The position numbers and the translations under genes are program-made. A stretch of DNA of 64,000 bases from Micrococcaceae bacterium (GTDB taxonomy: Bacteria > Actinomycetota > Actinomycetes > Actinomycetales > Micrococcaceae): assembly GCA_030452125.1 (NCBI GenBank), contig JAKDMV010000002.1, positions 1 through 64,000 on the forward strand, read 5' to 3'. The number at the start of each line of letters is the position of its first letter. The first letter of the stretch is position 1. The notes under the pieces were generated by a model. It was not told the origin of the DNA. It did no database searches and saw only the letters and a list, made by a program, of their open reading frames with translations. Below, in pieces: positions 21,473 through 29,408 of the stretch.

Positions 21473-23398
21473 ATGCATGTAGCCCGGCGCTTGACGCTGA
21501 CGACCGTCCTGTCCACGCTCGCCCTGGGAAGCCTCTCCGCATGCTCATCCCCGGTGCCCGATCCCGATCCGGTCGCCCAATCCGTGGCCCAGGCCCTGGA
21601 GACCTTCGATTTCTCTTCCGTGCCGCTGAAGAATGCCGACCCTGCCACGGTTTCCGAGGACCTGGCCACCGCCTTCGACTCCATGAAGGACCTGAAGCAC
21701 CGCACCACGGTGGACTCGGTCGAGCGGCCCGAGGACGAGGACGAGGACTCCCCCACGGCGACCGCCACCTTCACGACGGTCTGGGACGTGGATGACACCA
21801 AGACCGACTGGGAATACTCCACCAGCGCACAACTGGCCTACGACCAGGAGGCGGAGGCCTGGCAGGTCGACTACGACCAGGAGGAACTCACGGGGCTGGA
21901 ACCGGGCCACCATGTGGCGTTGCGGACCAAGGCCTCCGAACGCGGGCAGATCCGCAGCACCGATAAGCAGGCACTGGTCAAGGACCGCCCGGTGGTCCAC
22001 CTGGGCCTCGACAAGACGCGGCTGGAGGACGGCGAGGCAGGGGGCGCGGCGAAGAAGCTCGCGAAGCTCGCCGACGTGGACGTGTCCGACTACGTCGCCC
22101 GGGTCAAGGCCGCCGGGGACCAGGCGTTCGTCGAAGCCATCACGCTGCGCGACAACTCCAAGCGCGAGGTCACCGACGCCCAGGTCGAAGCCATCCCCGG
22201 CGGCCGGGCCATCACCGGCAGCGAGCCGTTGGCCCTGACCCGGACCTTCGCCCGACCGATCCTGGGCACCGTCGGGCAGGCCACCGCCGAAATCATCAAG
22301 GAATCCGAGGGCAAGACCAAGGCCGGGGACGTCGTGGGGCTCTCGGGGCTTCAAGCCCAATACGACGATCGGCTCTCCGGCACGGCGGGCCTGACCATCG
22401 CCAGTTACGATCCCTCCGGCCAACAGGTGGAAGAGCTCTTCGAGCGCGACCCGAAGAACGGCAAGGACCTGACCGTGACGCTGGACTCGGCCCAGCAGAA
22501 GCTGGCCGAGAAGCTACTCAAACAGGTCGACCCCACCTCGGCCCTGGTCGCCATCCGCCCCTCCGACGGCTCCGTTCTGGCCGCCGCCTCCGGCCCGGCG
22601 GAGCAGGGGATGAACACGGCGATGCTCGGCAAATATGCCCCCGGGTCCACCTTCAAGGTGGTCACCGCCCTGGCCATGCTCCGCGATGGGAAGACCCCGT
22701 CCAGCAAGGTCAAATGCCCGAAGACCACCACCATCAAGGGCAAGGAGTTCAAGAACTTCGACGCCTACCCCGCCGGCAAGCTCGGGACCATCCCGCTGTC
22801 GGAGGCCATCGCCCAGTCCTGCAACACCGTCTTCATCAACGGGGCTGCGGGCCTGAAGGCCAAGGACCTGACCACTGCCGGGGCCTCCCTGGGGCTCAAC
22901 CCCTCCCCGTCGACCGGCGCCTCCTCGTTCCTGGGCTCCATCCCGGATGATTCGACGGGGACGACCCTGGCGGCCAATGGCATCGGCCAGGGTGTCGTGG
23001 AGACCTCCCCGTTGGGCATGGCCACCGTCGCCGCTTCCGTGGCCGCCGGCCAGACGGTCTCCCCGCATCTGGTGGAGTCCCCGAGCCCGGATGCCGCCAA
23101 GGATCCGGCGAAGAAACTGGAGTCGAAGGAGGCCGACGAGCTGCAGAAGATGATGGCCGGAACCGTCACCCATGGCACCCTGGTGGGCCTGCAGAAGGTC
23201 CCCGGGCCGAAGGTCTACGGCAAATCCGGCACGGCCGAGTACGACGCCGACGAGAACGCCCATGCCTGGGTCATCGCCGTCCAGGGTGATCTGGCCGTGG
23301 CGGCATTCGTCTCCGAAGGCATCGGTGGGGCCCAGACCGCTGGACCCCTCGTCGCTGATTTCCTCACCGGGGTGCAGAAGTCCGGTGGCGGCAACTGA
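21473..23398 (+). CDS. Class B penicillin-binding lipoprotein with NTF2-like N-terminal domain
   Basis: A DD-transpeptidase that cross-links peptidoglycan at the outer membrane face, about 641 residues. It has a lipoprotein signal (LALGSLSAC), then an NTF2-like/MecA_N-type domain (VAQALETFDF to about LTGLEPGHHVALRT), a linker dimerization region (RGQIRSTDKQAL), and the transpeptidase domain with all three active-site motifs: STFK (catalytic Ser), SCN, and KSGTAE. This layout is that of class B3-like PBPs related to MecA/PBP2a and actinobacterial PbpA-like lipoproteins. ATG 21473 is preferred over ATG 21464 because of the -10 spacing; neither has a Shine-Dalgarno. It overlaps the next gene by 14 bases. 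Confidence 0.9.
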   Translation: MHVARRLTLTTVLSTLALGSLSACSSPVPDPDPVAQSVAQALETFDFSSVPLKNADPATVSEDLATAFDSMKDLKHRTTVDSVERPEDEDEDSPTATATFTTVWDVDDTKTDWEYSTSAQLAYDQEAEAWQVDYDQEELTGLEPGHHVALRTKASERGQIRSTDKQALVKDRPVVHLGLDKTRLEDGEAGGAAKKLAKLADVDVSDYVARVKAAGDQAFVEAITLRDNSKREVTDAQVEAIPGGRAITGSEPLALTRTFARPILGTVGQATAEIIKESEGKTKAGDVVGLSGLQAQYDDRLSGTAGLTIASYDPSGQQVEELFERDPKNGKDLTVTLDSAQQKLAEKLLKQVDPTSALVAIRPSDGSVLAAASGPAEQGMNTAMLGKYAPGSTFKVVTALAMLRDGKTPSSKVKCPKTTTIKGKEFKNFDAYPAGKLGTIPLSEAIAQSCNTVFINGAAGLKAKDLTTAGASLGLNPSPSTGASSFLGSIPDDSTGTTLAANGIGQGVVETSPLGMATVAASVAAGQTVSPHLVESPSPDAAKDPAKKLESKEADELQKMMAGTVTHGTLVGLQKVPGPKVYGKSGTAEYDADENAHAWVIAVQGDLAVAAFVSEGIGGAQTAGPLVADFLTGVQKSGGGN

Positions 23399-23852
23399 CC
23401 GGGCGCGTTGGCGCAGCGCGGCGAACTGGCTGAACCTGGCTACTCCGTGCGGGCTGCTGCTGGCCCGTGCCACGGGGTGCCGGGTGCGTTCGGGGCCTCG
23501 TGGCCTCTACCTCGCCCTCGGGTATCGGCTGGACCTGCCCGACGCCGCGGCCTTCACCGTGGGCAACGTCGTCCTCTGGCGGGAGGGCCTCGACGAGCCG
23601 GAGCGTTGTCCCGGACTCATCGTCCACGAGGAACGCCACGCCAGCCAATATGCCTGGTGCCTGGGACTGCCGTTCCTACCGCTCTACGCGGTGGCCGCCG
23701 GATATTCCTGGCTCCGCACCGGCGACCCCGCCTCCCGCAATGTCTTCGAACGGCAGGCCGGGCTGGCGGCTGGCGGCTACACGCAGCGCAGGAGCCGGCC
23801 GATCGGCGCCCTCCTGCCGCCGCTCAGGCGATGGTCCCGGCCCCGAGGCTGA
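23385..23852 (+). CDS. Unknown protein with HExxH-like motif
   Basis: A 155-residue protein I do not recognise by name. It contains GLIVHEERHASQYAWCLGLP, a gluzincin-like HExxH followed 30-odd residues later by NVFERQAG with an acidic residue, the pattern of minimal zinc metallopeptidase-like families. A hydrophobic stretch (LPFLPLYAVAAGYSWL) follows the motif. GTG 23385 starts 14 bases before the PBP stop, so the two genes are coupled and it may act at the envelope. Its 3' end overlaps the convergent pcp gene by 29 bases. Protease activity is a guess. Confidence 0.68.
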   Translation: MAATDRARWRSAANWLNLATPCGLLLARATGCRVRSGPRGLYLALGYRLDLPDAAAFTVGNVVLWREGLDEPERCPGLIVHEERHASQYAWCLGLPFLPLYAVAAGYSWLRTGDPASRNVFERQAGLAAGGYTQRRSRPIGALLPPLRRWSRPRG

Positions 23853-24444
23853 TATCCGCCGAGCCCTCCAGCGCCTCACGCACCACCAGGACCAGCGCCG
23901 TGGCCAGGGACTCGGGATCCACCCGGGCCACCGCCGGGAAGGGGACATGGACGAAGCCGCCACGGCGGGCCTGTCCCGAGGCCGCCAGCTCATGCATCAG
24001 CGTGTAGAAGATCTGGTTGCAGACGAAGGTGCCGGCACTCTGGGACACCTGGGCGGGGATCCCCTCCCGCTGCAACGCGGCCAGGGCCCGCTTGAGGGGC
24101 AGGGTCGTGAAATAGGCCGCAGGGGCCCCGGGAACGACGGGCACATCCACGGGTTGTTCCCCCGCGTTGTCGGGGATGCGGGCGTCGATCACGTTCAGGG
24201 CGACCCGTTCGAGCATGACGGCCCCGGCAGCGGCATTGAGCCCGGTGCAGACCACCAGTTCCGGACGGTGGTCCTGCAGGGCCCTGCGCAGGACTCCCGC
24301 GGCTTCGGAAAAGACACACGGAAGTTCGACGGCGGTGGCGGGGTGGCCGGATTCGGAGAGCAGTTCCGCGGCACGGCGTGAGGCGTCCCCCGACGGGTTC
24401 AGCGGATCCCCGCCAAAAGGTTCGAAACCGGTCAGCAGGATCAT
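23824..24444 (-). CDS. pcp: Pyrrolidone-carboxylate peptidase (pyroglutamyl peptidase I)
   Basis: Cleaves N-terminal pyroglutamate from peptides. The 206-residue protein begins with ILLTGFEPFGGDPLNPS and has the catalytic Cys in AGTFVCNQIFYTLMH and the His in GGFVHVPF, as in peptidase family C15. ATG 24444 overlaps the stop of the nudix gene as ATGA. The residues upstream of it in the same frame overlap the nudix gene and are not peptidase-like. Confidence 0.92.
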   Translation of the reverse strand: MILLTGFEPFGGDPLNPSGDASRRAAELLSESGHPATAVELPCVFSEAAGVLRRALQDHRPELVVCTGLNAAAGAVMLERVALNVIDARIPDNAGEQPVDVPVVPGAPAAYFTTLPLKRALAALQREGIPAQVSQSAGTFVCNQIFYTLMHELAASGQARRGGFVHVPFPAVARVDPESLATALVLVVREALEGSADISLGAGTIA

Positions 24445-24905
24445 GGGCGCACGATGCCCTGACCGGATACCGTCCCGGGTAGGGCACCGTGTCGGGCCAC
24501 GATCGCCTCGACGATCGGCAGATCCGCGGGAATCCACGGAACAACGTCCTTCAGGTCCCCATCGAGTTCCAGCCACCGCAGTTCGTCGTGGTCTTCCAGC
24601 GGTTCGGGGGTCCCGTCGGTGACGCAGGCGAGCCAGACGCGCATGGCCGCCGGTCCCGAGAGTTTCCAGCCCTGGTCGATCGGTCCCTCGATTTCGGCTC
24701 CGAGTTCCGCCTCGATGCCCAGTTCCTCGGCCAGTTCACGAAGCAGACCGGCCTGGCAGCCCTCCCCGGCTTCGACCTTGCCCCCGGGAAATTCCCAGAG
24801 CCCGGCCAAGGCGGGCGGACTGGTCCGGCGGGCCGCCAACAGCCGGGTCGGGGCCTGGAGCGAATCAACCAGTGCCGCGCCGACGATTTGTTTCAACGCA
24901 TTCAT
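24441..24905 (-). CDS. Nudix hydrolase, MutT-like
   Basis: A 154-residue (deoxy)nucleoside triphosphate pyrophosphohydrolase. The nudix box is complete: GGKVEAGEGCQAGLLRELAEELGIE, i.e. Gx5Ex7REUxEExGU. The N-terminal KQIVGAALVDSLQAPTRLLAARR and the GLWEFPGGK segment match MutT/NudG-type enzymes that remove oxidised or modified CTP/dGTP; the exact substrate is not decidable. Both ends overlap neighbours by 4 bases, so it is in an operon with the cation transporter and pcp. Confidence 0.88.
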   Translation of the reverse strand: MNALKQIVGAALVDSLQAPTRLLAARRTSPPALAGLWEFPGGKVEAGEGCQAGLLRELAEELGIEAELGAEIEGPIDQGWKLSGPAAMRVWLACVTDGTPEPLEDHDELRWLELDGDLKDVVPWIPADLPIVEAIVARHGALPGTVSGQGIVRP

Positions 24906-25858
24906 TCAGCGACTCCTTCGTTGGTCCCGGGACCCCCGATGTCCTCGGTCGTCCGTTCGATGTCAGGTTCGAGGTAGATCAGTGTTGCGGTCGGCACCGA
25001 GGCGCGGATCCGCGCCTCGGTCGCATCGATGGCCCTGGCGATGTCTTCACCGGAACTGCCCTTGCGGATGCCGAACTTGGCGGCAACGAGGATCTCCTCA
25101 GGGCCCAGGTGCAGGGTCTTCAGGTGGATGATGTCGGTGCCGTCGGCGCGGATGGCCGCTTCGATCCCGGCGATGTCTTCACCGGTCGCCGACTCCCCCA
25201 GCAGCAGGGATTTGGTTTCCACGGCCAGGATGACCGCGATGCAGACCAGCAGCACCCCGATCATCGCGGTCCCGGCGGCGTCGAAGAGCCCATTGCCCGT
25301 CAGCAGGGTCAACCCCACCCCCAGCAGGGCGAAGAACAGGCCCACCAGTGCCCCCAGGTCCTCCAACAGGATCACCGGTAGTTCGGGGGCCTTGGCCCGG
25401 CGAACGAACTTCACCCACCCAGTGGTCCCGCGGACCTGGTTGGATTCGCGGATGGCCGTCCTGAAGGAGAGTCCTTCGGCGATGATCGCCCCGACGAGCA
25501 CGGCGACCGGGACCCACCACCAGGGTCCTTCGATGCCATGGGGATCCTTGAACTTCTGGAAGGCCTCATAGAGGGCGAACAGCCCGCCGACGCTGAACAG
25601 GATGATGGAGACGATGAAGGCGTAGATATACCGCTCACGTCCGAACCCGAAGGGGTGTGCGGGGTTGGCTTCACGGGTGGACCTCTTCCCGCCAATCAGC
25701 AGCAGGACCTGGTTGCCCGAGTCCGCGACCGAGTGGATCGCCTCGGCCAGCATCGATGAGGACTGGGTGAGCAGCCAGGCGACGAACTTGAAGACGGCGA
25801 TCGCCAGATTGGCTGCCAGCGCCGCGACGACGGCCTTGTTCCCACCGGATGCTGCCAT
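24902..25858 (-). CDS. Cation diffusion facilitator family transporter
   Basis: A 318-residue proton-coupled divalent metal exporter of the CDF family, closest in look to the SLC30A9-like branch. Five to six membrane segments are visible; metal-site motifs are AEAIHSVADSGNQVLL in TM2 (His and Asp) and LEDLGALVGLFFALLGVG in TM5. HPFGFGRERYIYAF is a CDF signature. The cytoplasmic C-terminal domain follows residue ~215 (VETKSLLLGESATGEDIAGIE). It heads the three-gene run with nudix and pcp. ATG 25858 has a weak AGGCGG site. Confidence 0.9.
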   Translation of the reverse strand: MAASGGNKAVVAALAANLAIAVFKFVAWLLTQSSSMLAEAIHSVADSGNQVLLLIGGKRSTREANPAHPFGFGRERYIYAFIVSIILFSVGGLFALYEAFQKFKDPHGIEGPWWWVPVAVLVGAIIAEGLSFRTAIRESNQVRGTTGWVKFVRRAKAPELPVILLEDLGALVGLFFALLGVGLTLLTGNGLFDAAGTAMIGVLLVCIAVILAVETKSLLLGESATGEDIAGIEAAIRADGTDIIHLKTLHLGPEEILVAAKFGIRKGSSGEDIARAIDATEARIRASVPTATLIYLEPDIERTTEDIGGPGTNEGVAE

Positions 25859-25956
25859 GGTTACCGCCTCTGTCGGGGCGCGATGCGCGCCATTGGATAT
25901 CCTTGCGTCACGGTACTACGTCGAGGGGCTCCTCCCGCCACGCCCGGACCGTGCCC

Positions 25957-26871
25957 TCAGGCGGATGGACCGGATCTCCGGTGCGCCCGCGCCGAGGCGT
26001 AGAGGCAGACGGTGGCCGCCGTGCCCACGTTCAATGATTCCGCGACCCCGTAGAGCGGTACCGCAACCCGGTGGCCCGCGGTCGTCAGTTCCTCCTCGTC
26101 CAGTCCCTGGGCTTCGTTGCCGAAGAGCCACGCGGTGGGTGCCTCCAGCTGAGGTCCCGCAACACTCCCGCTGCTGCCAGGTCCACCCAGGCGGCGCATC
26201 GTGCTCTGGTCCTGCAGCACGTCGAGGTCGGTATCCCCGTACCCGTCGGCGGCCAGAAGCTGCACCTGCGCCTCCTGCGCCGCAGCGGCCAGGGACGTGA
26301 ACGACACCCCGGAGACGATCGGCACCTGGAAGATGGATCCGACGGTGGAGCGCACGGCCTTGGGGTTGTAGATGTCGACGCTTCCCCCGGTGAGCACGAC
26401 TGCATCGGCCCCCGCTGCCACGGCGGCGCGGAGGATCGTGCCGGCGTTGCCGGGGTCCTGGACCCGGCACAATACGGCGACAAGCCGCGTCCCGGCGTCG
26501 AACACCTCATCGAGGCTGGTCTCGGCGATGCGGCAGACGGCCATGATCCCTTGCGGGGACACGGTGTCGGCCATGGCGGCCAGCACCTCGGGGCTCGCGG
26601 TGCGCAGCCTGACCCTGGTCCGCGGCCGCGCCAGATCCGGGTGTCGCTGGAGGGCTTCAGCGGTGGCGAAGACCTCCTGGACGATCCCGCGTTCGCCCCC
26701 GGCCACCATGGTGTCGTGGCGTTGCAGTGCCTCACGGACCGCTTGGGGTCCCTCGGCCAGGAAAGCAGCCTTCTTGGCACGGCCGGGCCGGGTGGCCAAC
26801 CGGGCCACGTCGCGGACGCGTTCGGCCCGTGGGTTGGTCATTTCGATCTCAGCGTGGTGTTCGGCGCTCAT
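25957..26871 (-). CDS. TrmH-family (SPOUT) RNA 2'-O-methyltransferase
   Basis: A 304-residue S-adenosylmethionine-dependent RNA ribose methyltransferase. It has an N-terminal substrate-binding domain (RVRDVARLATRPGRAKKAAFLAEGPQAV) and the knotted SPOUT domain with motifs NAGTILRAAVAAGADAV, WLFGNEAQGL and ESLNVGTAATVCLY. The target (23S rRNA or tRNA) cannot be set from sequence, but its place after infC-rpmI-rplT suggests rRNA. ATG 26871 is 7 bases after TAAGGT. Confidence 0.9.
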   Translation of the reverse strand: MSAEHHAEIEMTNPRAERVRDVARLATRPGRAKKAAFLAEGPQAVREALQRHDTMVAGGERGIVQEVFATAEALQRHPDLARPRTRVRLRTASPEVLAAMADTVSPQGIMAVCRIAETSLDEVFDAGTRLVAVLCRVQDPGNAGTILRAAVAAGADAVVLTGGSVDIYNPKAVRSTVGSIFQVPIVSGVSFTSLAAAAQEAQVQLLAADGYGDTDLDVLQDQSTMRRLGGPGSSGSVAGPQLEAPTAWLFGNEAQGLDEEELTTAGHRVAVPLYGVAESLNVGTAATVCLYASARAHRRSGPSA

Positions 26872-26878
26872 GGGAAGA

Positions 26879-26884
26879 ACCTTA
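26879..26884 (-). promoter_or_regulatory. -10 box of leaderless RNA methyltransferase promoter
   Basis: TAAGGT, 7 bases before ATG 26871, with no Shine-Dalgarno. It lies downstream of the rplT terminator. Confidence 0.5.
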
Positions 26885-26940
26885 TCGGTGTCGGGCGCCG
26901 CAGCGCACAGGTGGTCCGGCCACCACTAGTGGTTAACGGC

Positions 26941-26977
26941 CGAGGGGACGGAATCCGCTTGGAATTCCGTCCCCTCG
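26941..26977 (-). terminator. Terminator of infC-rpmI-rplT
   Basis: A perfect 14-bp stem (26941-26954 with 26964-26977) with a 9-base loop lies after rplT. A smaller 7-bp hairpin (26984-26990 with 26993-26999) sits between it and the rplT stop. Confidence 0.8.
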
Positions 26978-27010
26978 CACCATGCGGGCCGTGGCCCGCG
27001 GCGCAGTGTC

Positions 27011-27688
27011 CTACTTGGAGAACTGCTGGCGGGACTCGCCACCTGCCGGCTCGAAACCGGCGGCCTTGGCGGCCTCGACGGAGTTGAACCAGAACTCCGG
27101 CTGCGTCTGGTCGTACCAGGTCGAATCCGGCACGTGGTACTTCATCGACTGGTTGCCCTTGATGACGTAGCCCGCGGGGGCTTCCTCGCCTTCAACGGCC
27201 TTGACCATGCCTTCACCCTCGGTGGCCTTGGCGGCCTTCGGGGCGGCGGCCTTGGGGGCGGCAGCCTTCTTGGCGGCCGGAGCAGCCGGTGCCTTCGTGG
27301 CGGGCTTCTCGGCGGCCGGGGCGTTGACGTCGGCCGGGAGGGCCTCCTTGGCGACCTTGACCAGTGCGCCGAACGCGTTGGCGTCGGACACGGCGAGATC
27401 GGCGAGCATCCGGCGATCAACCTCGACCTCAGCGGCCTTCAAGCCCTGGATCAGACGGTTGTAGGTCAGGCCGTTCGCGCGGGAAGCAGCGTTGATGCGC
27501 TGGATCCAGAGGCGACGGAAGTCACCCTTGCGCTTGCGGCGGTGGCCGTAGCTGTAGACGAACGAGTGGAGCAGCTGCTCCTTGGCCTTGCGGTACAGGC
27601 GCGAACGCTGACCGCGGTAGCCCTTGGCCCGTTCGAGAACGACCCGACGCTTCTTGTGGGCGTTGACTGCCCGCTTCACACGTGCCAC
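27011..27688 (-). CDS. rplT: Ribosomal protein L20 with C-terminal extra domain
   Basis: A large-subunit assembly protein. Residues 1 to ~118 are normal L20 ([43 protein letters not shown]). Residues ~121-170 form an Ala/Lys/Pro-rich linker. Residues ~172-225 are an extra compact domain ([36 protein letters not shown]) that resembles the short C-terminal module called the sunset domain on some actinobacterial proteins; this name is from memory. Total length 225 compares with about 120 for standard L20. The tail is in frame with the same codon style, so it is a real fusion and not a frameshift. Confidence 0.93.
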   Translation of the reverse strand: MARVKRAVNAHKKRRVVLERAKGYRGQRSRLYRKAKEQLLHSFVYSYGHRRKRKGDFRRLWIQRINAASRANGLTYNRLIQGLKAAEVEVDRRMLADLAVSDANAFGALVKVAKEALPADVNAPAAEKPATKAPAAPAAKKAAAPKAAAPKAAKATEGEGMVKAVEGEEAPAGYVIKGNQSMKYHVPDSTWYDQTQPEFWFNSVEAAKAAGFEPAGGESRQQFSK

Positions 27689-27764
27689 GTGTGTACTCCT
27701 TAATATCTTGTCCTCGGGATGCCTGCCTATCGGCGACCTGTCCGGGGGAACTCCATGGATGGAT

Positions 27765-27781
27765 GGGAACTCGTGGTTCCC
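27765..27781 (-). promoter_or_regulatory. Hairpin before rplT, copy of infC-leader hairpin
   Basis: A 6-bp stem with 5-base loop (27765-27770 with 27776-27781) in the 104-base rpmI-rplT gap. Its core GGAACTCGTGGTTCC differs by one base from the hairpin at 29239-29253 in the infC leader. A shared protein-binding site, for example for L20, is possible. Confidence 0.45.
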
Positions 27782-27792
27782 GGTGCGTGTGC

Positions 27793-27987
27793 TTAGAGGC
27801 CCAGCATCCGCTTGATGGTCTTGGTGTCCGCCTTGGCAACGATCCGTTCGCCCTTGAGCTGGCGCTTCAGGCTGGAAGGCTTGTGCTCCAGGTAGTGACG
27901 ACGATTGGCCTGCTGGCGCATGATCTTGCCGCTACCGGTGAGCTTGAAGCGCTTCTTGGCGCCACTGTGGGTCTTGAACTTCGGCAT
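27793..27987 (-). CDS. rpmI: Ribosomal protein L35
   Basis: A 64-residue basic large-subunit protein. The sequence [20 protein letters not shown] at the N-terminus, followed by [14 protein letters not shown], is the L35 signature; length is normal. It sits between infC and rplT in the standard order. The 104-base gap to rplT holds a small hairpin that could serve control of rplT. Confidence 0.95.
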   Translation of the reverse strand: MPKFKTHSGAKKRFKLTGSGKIMRQQANRRHYLEHKPSSLKRQLKGERIVAKADTKTIKRMLGL

Positions 27988-28103
27988 ATCCGCCGTTCTC
28001 CTTACGTGCTCCCGTTGCCCTATCGGACCGGGGATCTTTGAGGCTTCCTGTATGGGAAACCGTGGGTCAAGTGCTGCCCCCGACAGGGGCTGGCCACACC
28101 GGG

Positions 28104-29129
28104 CTATTTACCCGGACGAGGTTTCGGAGCCGCGGTGGGCTTCGGGGCCGGCTTCGGAGCCGCGCTGGGCTTCGGTGCCGGTTTCGGCGCAGGCTTCGGG
28201 GCCGGCTTGGCGGCCGGCTTCGGAGCTGCTGCGGGCTTCGCTGCAGCGGCCGGCTTGGCTGCCGCTGCCGGCTTCGCCGCGGTCGACGGCTTGCTGGCCG
28301 CCGCTGGCTTGGTCGCTTCCGCAGGCTTGGCGGCTTCCGCAGGCTTGGTGGCCGGTTCGGCCTCGGGGGTCTGCGGGGCTGCGGCTGCCTTGGCTTCTGC
28401 TTCCTTGGCTGCTGCGGCGTCGACCTTGGCCTTTTCGGCGTTATCCGCCTCGACCTGGGCCAGACGCGCCTGGAACTCGTCCGGAAGGTTGTCACCCAAG
28501 GACTGGGTCATGGCCGGCTGCTCGTCCGAGGTATCGACGCGGTCTTCCTTGGTCGCCTTGGACTTGGCCTTGTCGTTTTCACGCTGTGCCTGACGGCGGG
28601 CTTCGGCCTTGGCCTCTGCCTTGTTCTTCAGCGGTCCGACGACCATGACCATGTTGCGGCCGTCCTGACGCGGGCTCGACTCGACGACGCCGACTTCGGC
28701 CACGTCTTCGGCGAACTTGTTCAGCAGGCGGATGCCCAGTTCGGGACGCTGCTGCTCACGACCACGGAACTGGATCATGGCCTTGACCTTGTCGCCAGCG
28801 CCGAGGAAGCGCAGGGCATGCCCGGTCTTCGTCTCGTAATCGTGCTTGTCGATCTTGAGGCGGAAGCGGACTTCCTTGAGGACCGTGTTGGTCTGGTTCT
28901 TGCGTGCCTCGCGTGCCTTCACCGCGGCTTCGTACTTGAATTTGCCGAAGTCCATCAGTTTGCACACGGGCGGCTTGGCCGTCGGCGCCACCTCGACCAG
29001 ATCAAGGTCGGACTCCGCGGCCAGACGCAACGCGTCCTCGATGCGGACAATGCCCACCTGTTCGCCGTTGGGTCCAACCAGCCGCACCTCTGGGACGCGG
29101 ATTCGATCGTTAATGCGTGGATCGCTGAT
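28104..29129 (-). CDS. infC: Translation initiation factor IF-3 with long Ala/Pro/Lys tail, probable AUC start
   Basis: IF-3 keeps ribosomal subunits apart and proofreads the start codon. Residues 1-170 are the normal factor ([35 protein letters not shown], then the C-terminal domain with [18 protein letters not shown]). Residues 171-341 are a tail: a charged helix to about 255, then degenerate KPA/AAKP repeats ending in PKPRPGK. I chose ATC at 29129: AGGAG lies exactly 6 bases before it, the conserved ISDPRINDR begins there, and no ATG/GTG is near. A rare AU-rich start is the known self-control device of infC (AUU in E. coli). TTG codons about 40 bases upstream are the alternatives. Confidence 0.9.
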   Translation of the reverse strand: MSDPRINDRIRVPEVRLVGPNGEQVGIVRIEDALRLAAESDLDLVEVAPTAKPPVCKLMDFGKFKYEAAVKAREARKNQTNTVLKEVRFRLKIDKHDYETKTGHALRFLGAGDKVKAMIQFRGREQQRPELGIRLLNKFAEDVAEVGVVESSPRQDGRNMVMVVGPLKNKAEAKAEARRQAQRENDKAKSKATKEDRVDTSDEQPAMTQSLGDNLPDEFQARLAQVEADNAEKAKVDAAAAKEAEAKAAAAPQTPEAEPATKPAEAAKPAEATKPAAASKPSTAAKPAAAAKPAAAAKPAAAPKPAAKPAPKPAPKPAPKPSAAPKPAPKPTAAPKPRPGK

Positions 29130-29175
29130 GTGTCGCTCCTGCTTTTCGTAGTTCGAAGCCGCCAGCAACAAGAGA

Positions 29176-29206
29176 AGGCCTCCAGCTGCTGGGCAGATGG
29201 AGGCCT
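29176..29206 (-). terminator. Candidate attenuator terminator hairpin of infC
   Basis: A 9-bp stem (29176-29184 with 29198-29206), 13-base loop, then a mixed T-rich tract, about 45 bases before the infC start. Confidence 0.5.
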
Positions 29207-29237
29207 GGAAAATCGGTTCGGCTGCTCGCGCATGCCA

Positions 29238-29254
29238 CGGAACCCGTGGTTCCG
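29238..29254 (-). promoter_or_regulatory. infC-leader hairpin shared with rpmI-rplT gap
   Basis: A 7-bp stem with 3-base loop (29238-29244 with 29248-29254). Fourteen of 15 bases of its core recur in the rpmI-rplT gap. Confidence 0.45.
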
Positions 29255-29408
29255 TCCCGAAGTGACCCGGCAACCTGAAGCGGTTACTGCGGGTGGGAGT
29301 AGGCCTCCACTTGCATACTCGTTTCGTTGTTCCCGACGGATCCTTCGCCCGGTGGGGCGGAATCCGCTGAGTCAGCAAAACCAGTCGGTCTGTGAAAAGC
29401 TTAGCAGC

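Larger units (their letters stand above)
29130..29370 (-). promoter_or_regulatory. Structured infC leader with putative attenuator
   Basis: The intergenic region holds three 9-base segments in transcript order: TGGAGGCCT (29309-29301), AGGCCTCCA (29206-29198), TGGAGGCCT (29184-29176). Segment 2 can pair perfectly with either 1 or 3. The 2:3 hairpin has a 13-base loop and is followed by a T-rich stretch (TTCTCTTGTTG), like an intrinsic terminator; 1:2 would be the antiterminator. A further hairpin with a 3-base loop lies at 29238-29254. The exact 5' end is not known. Confidence 0.6.

Noticed and set aside
28051-28064. Third copy of the infC/rplT hairpin in the infC-rpmI gap
   Set aside because: GGAAACCGTGGGTC shares only part of the motif and its stem is poor.
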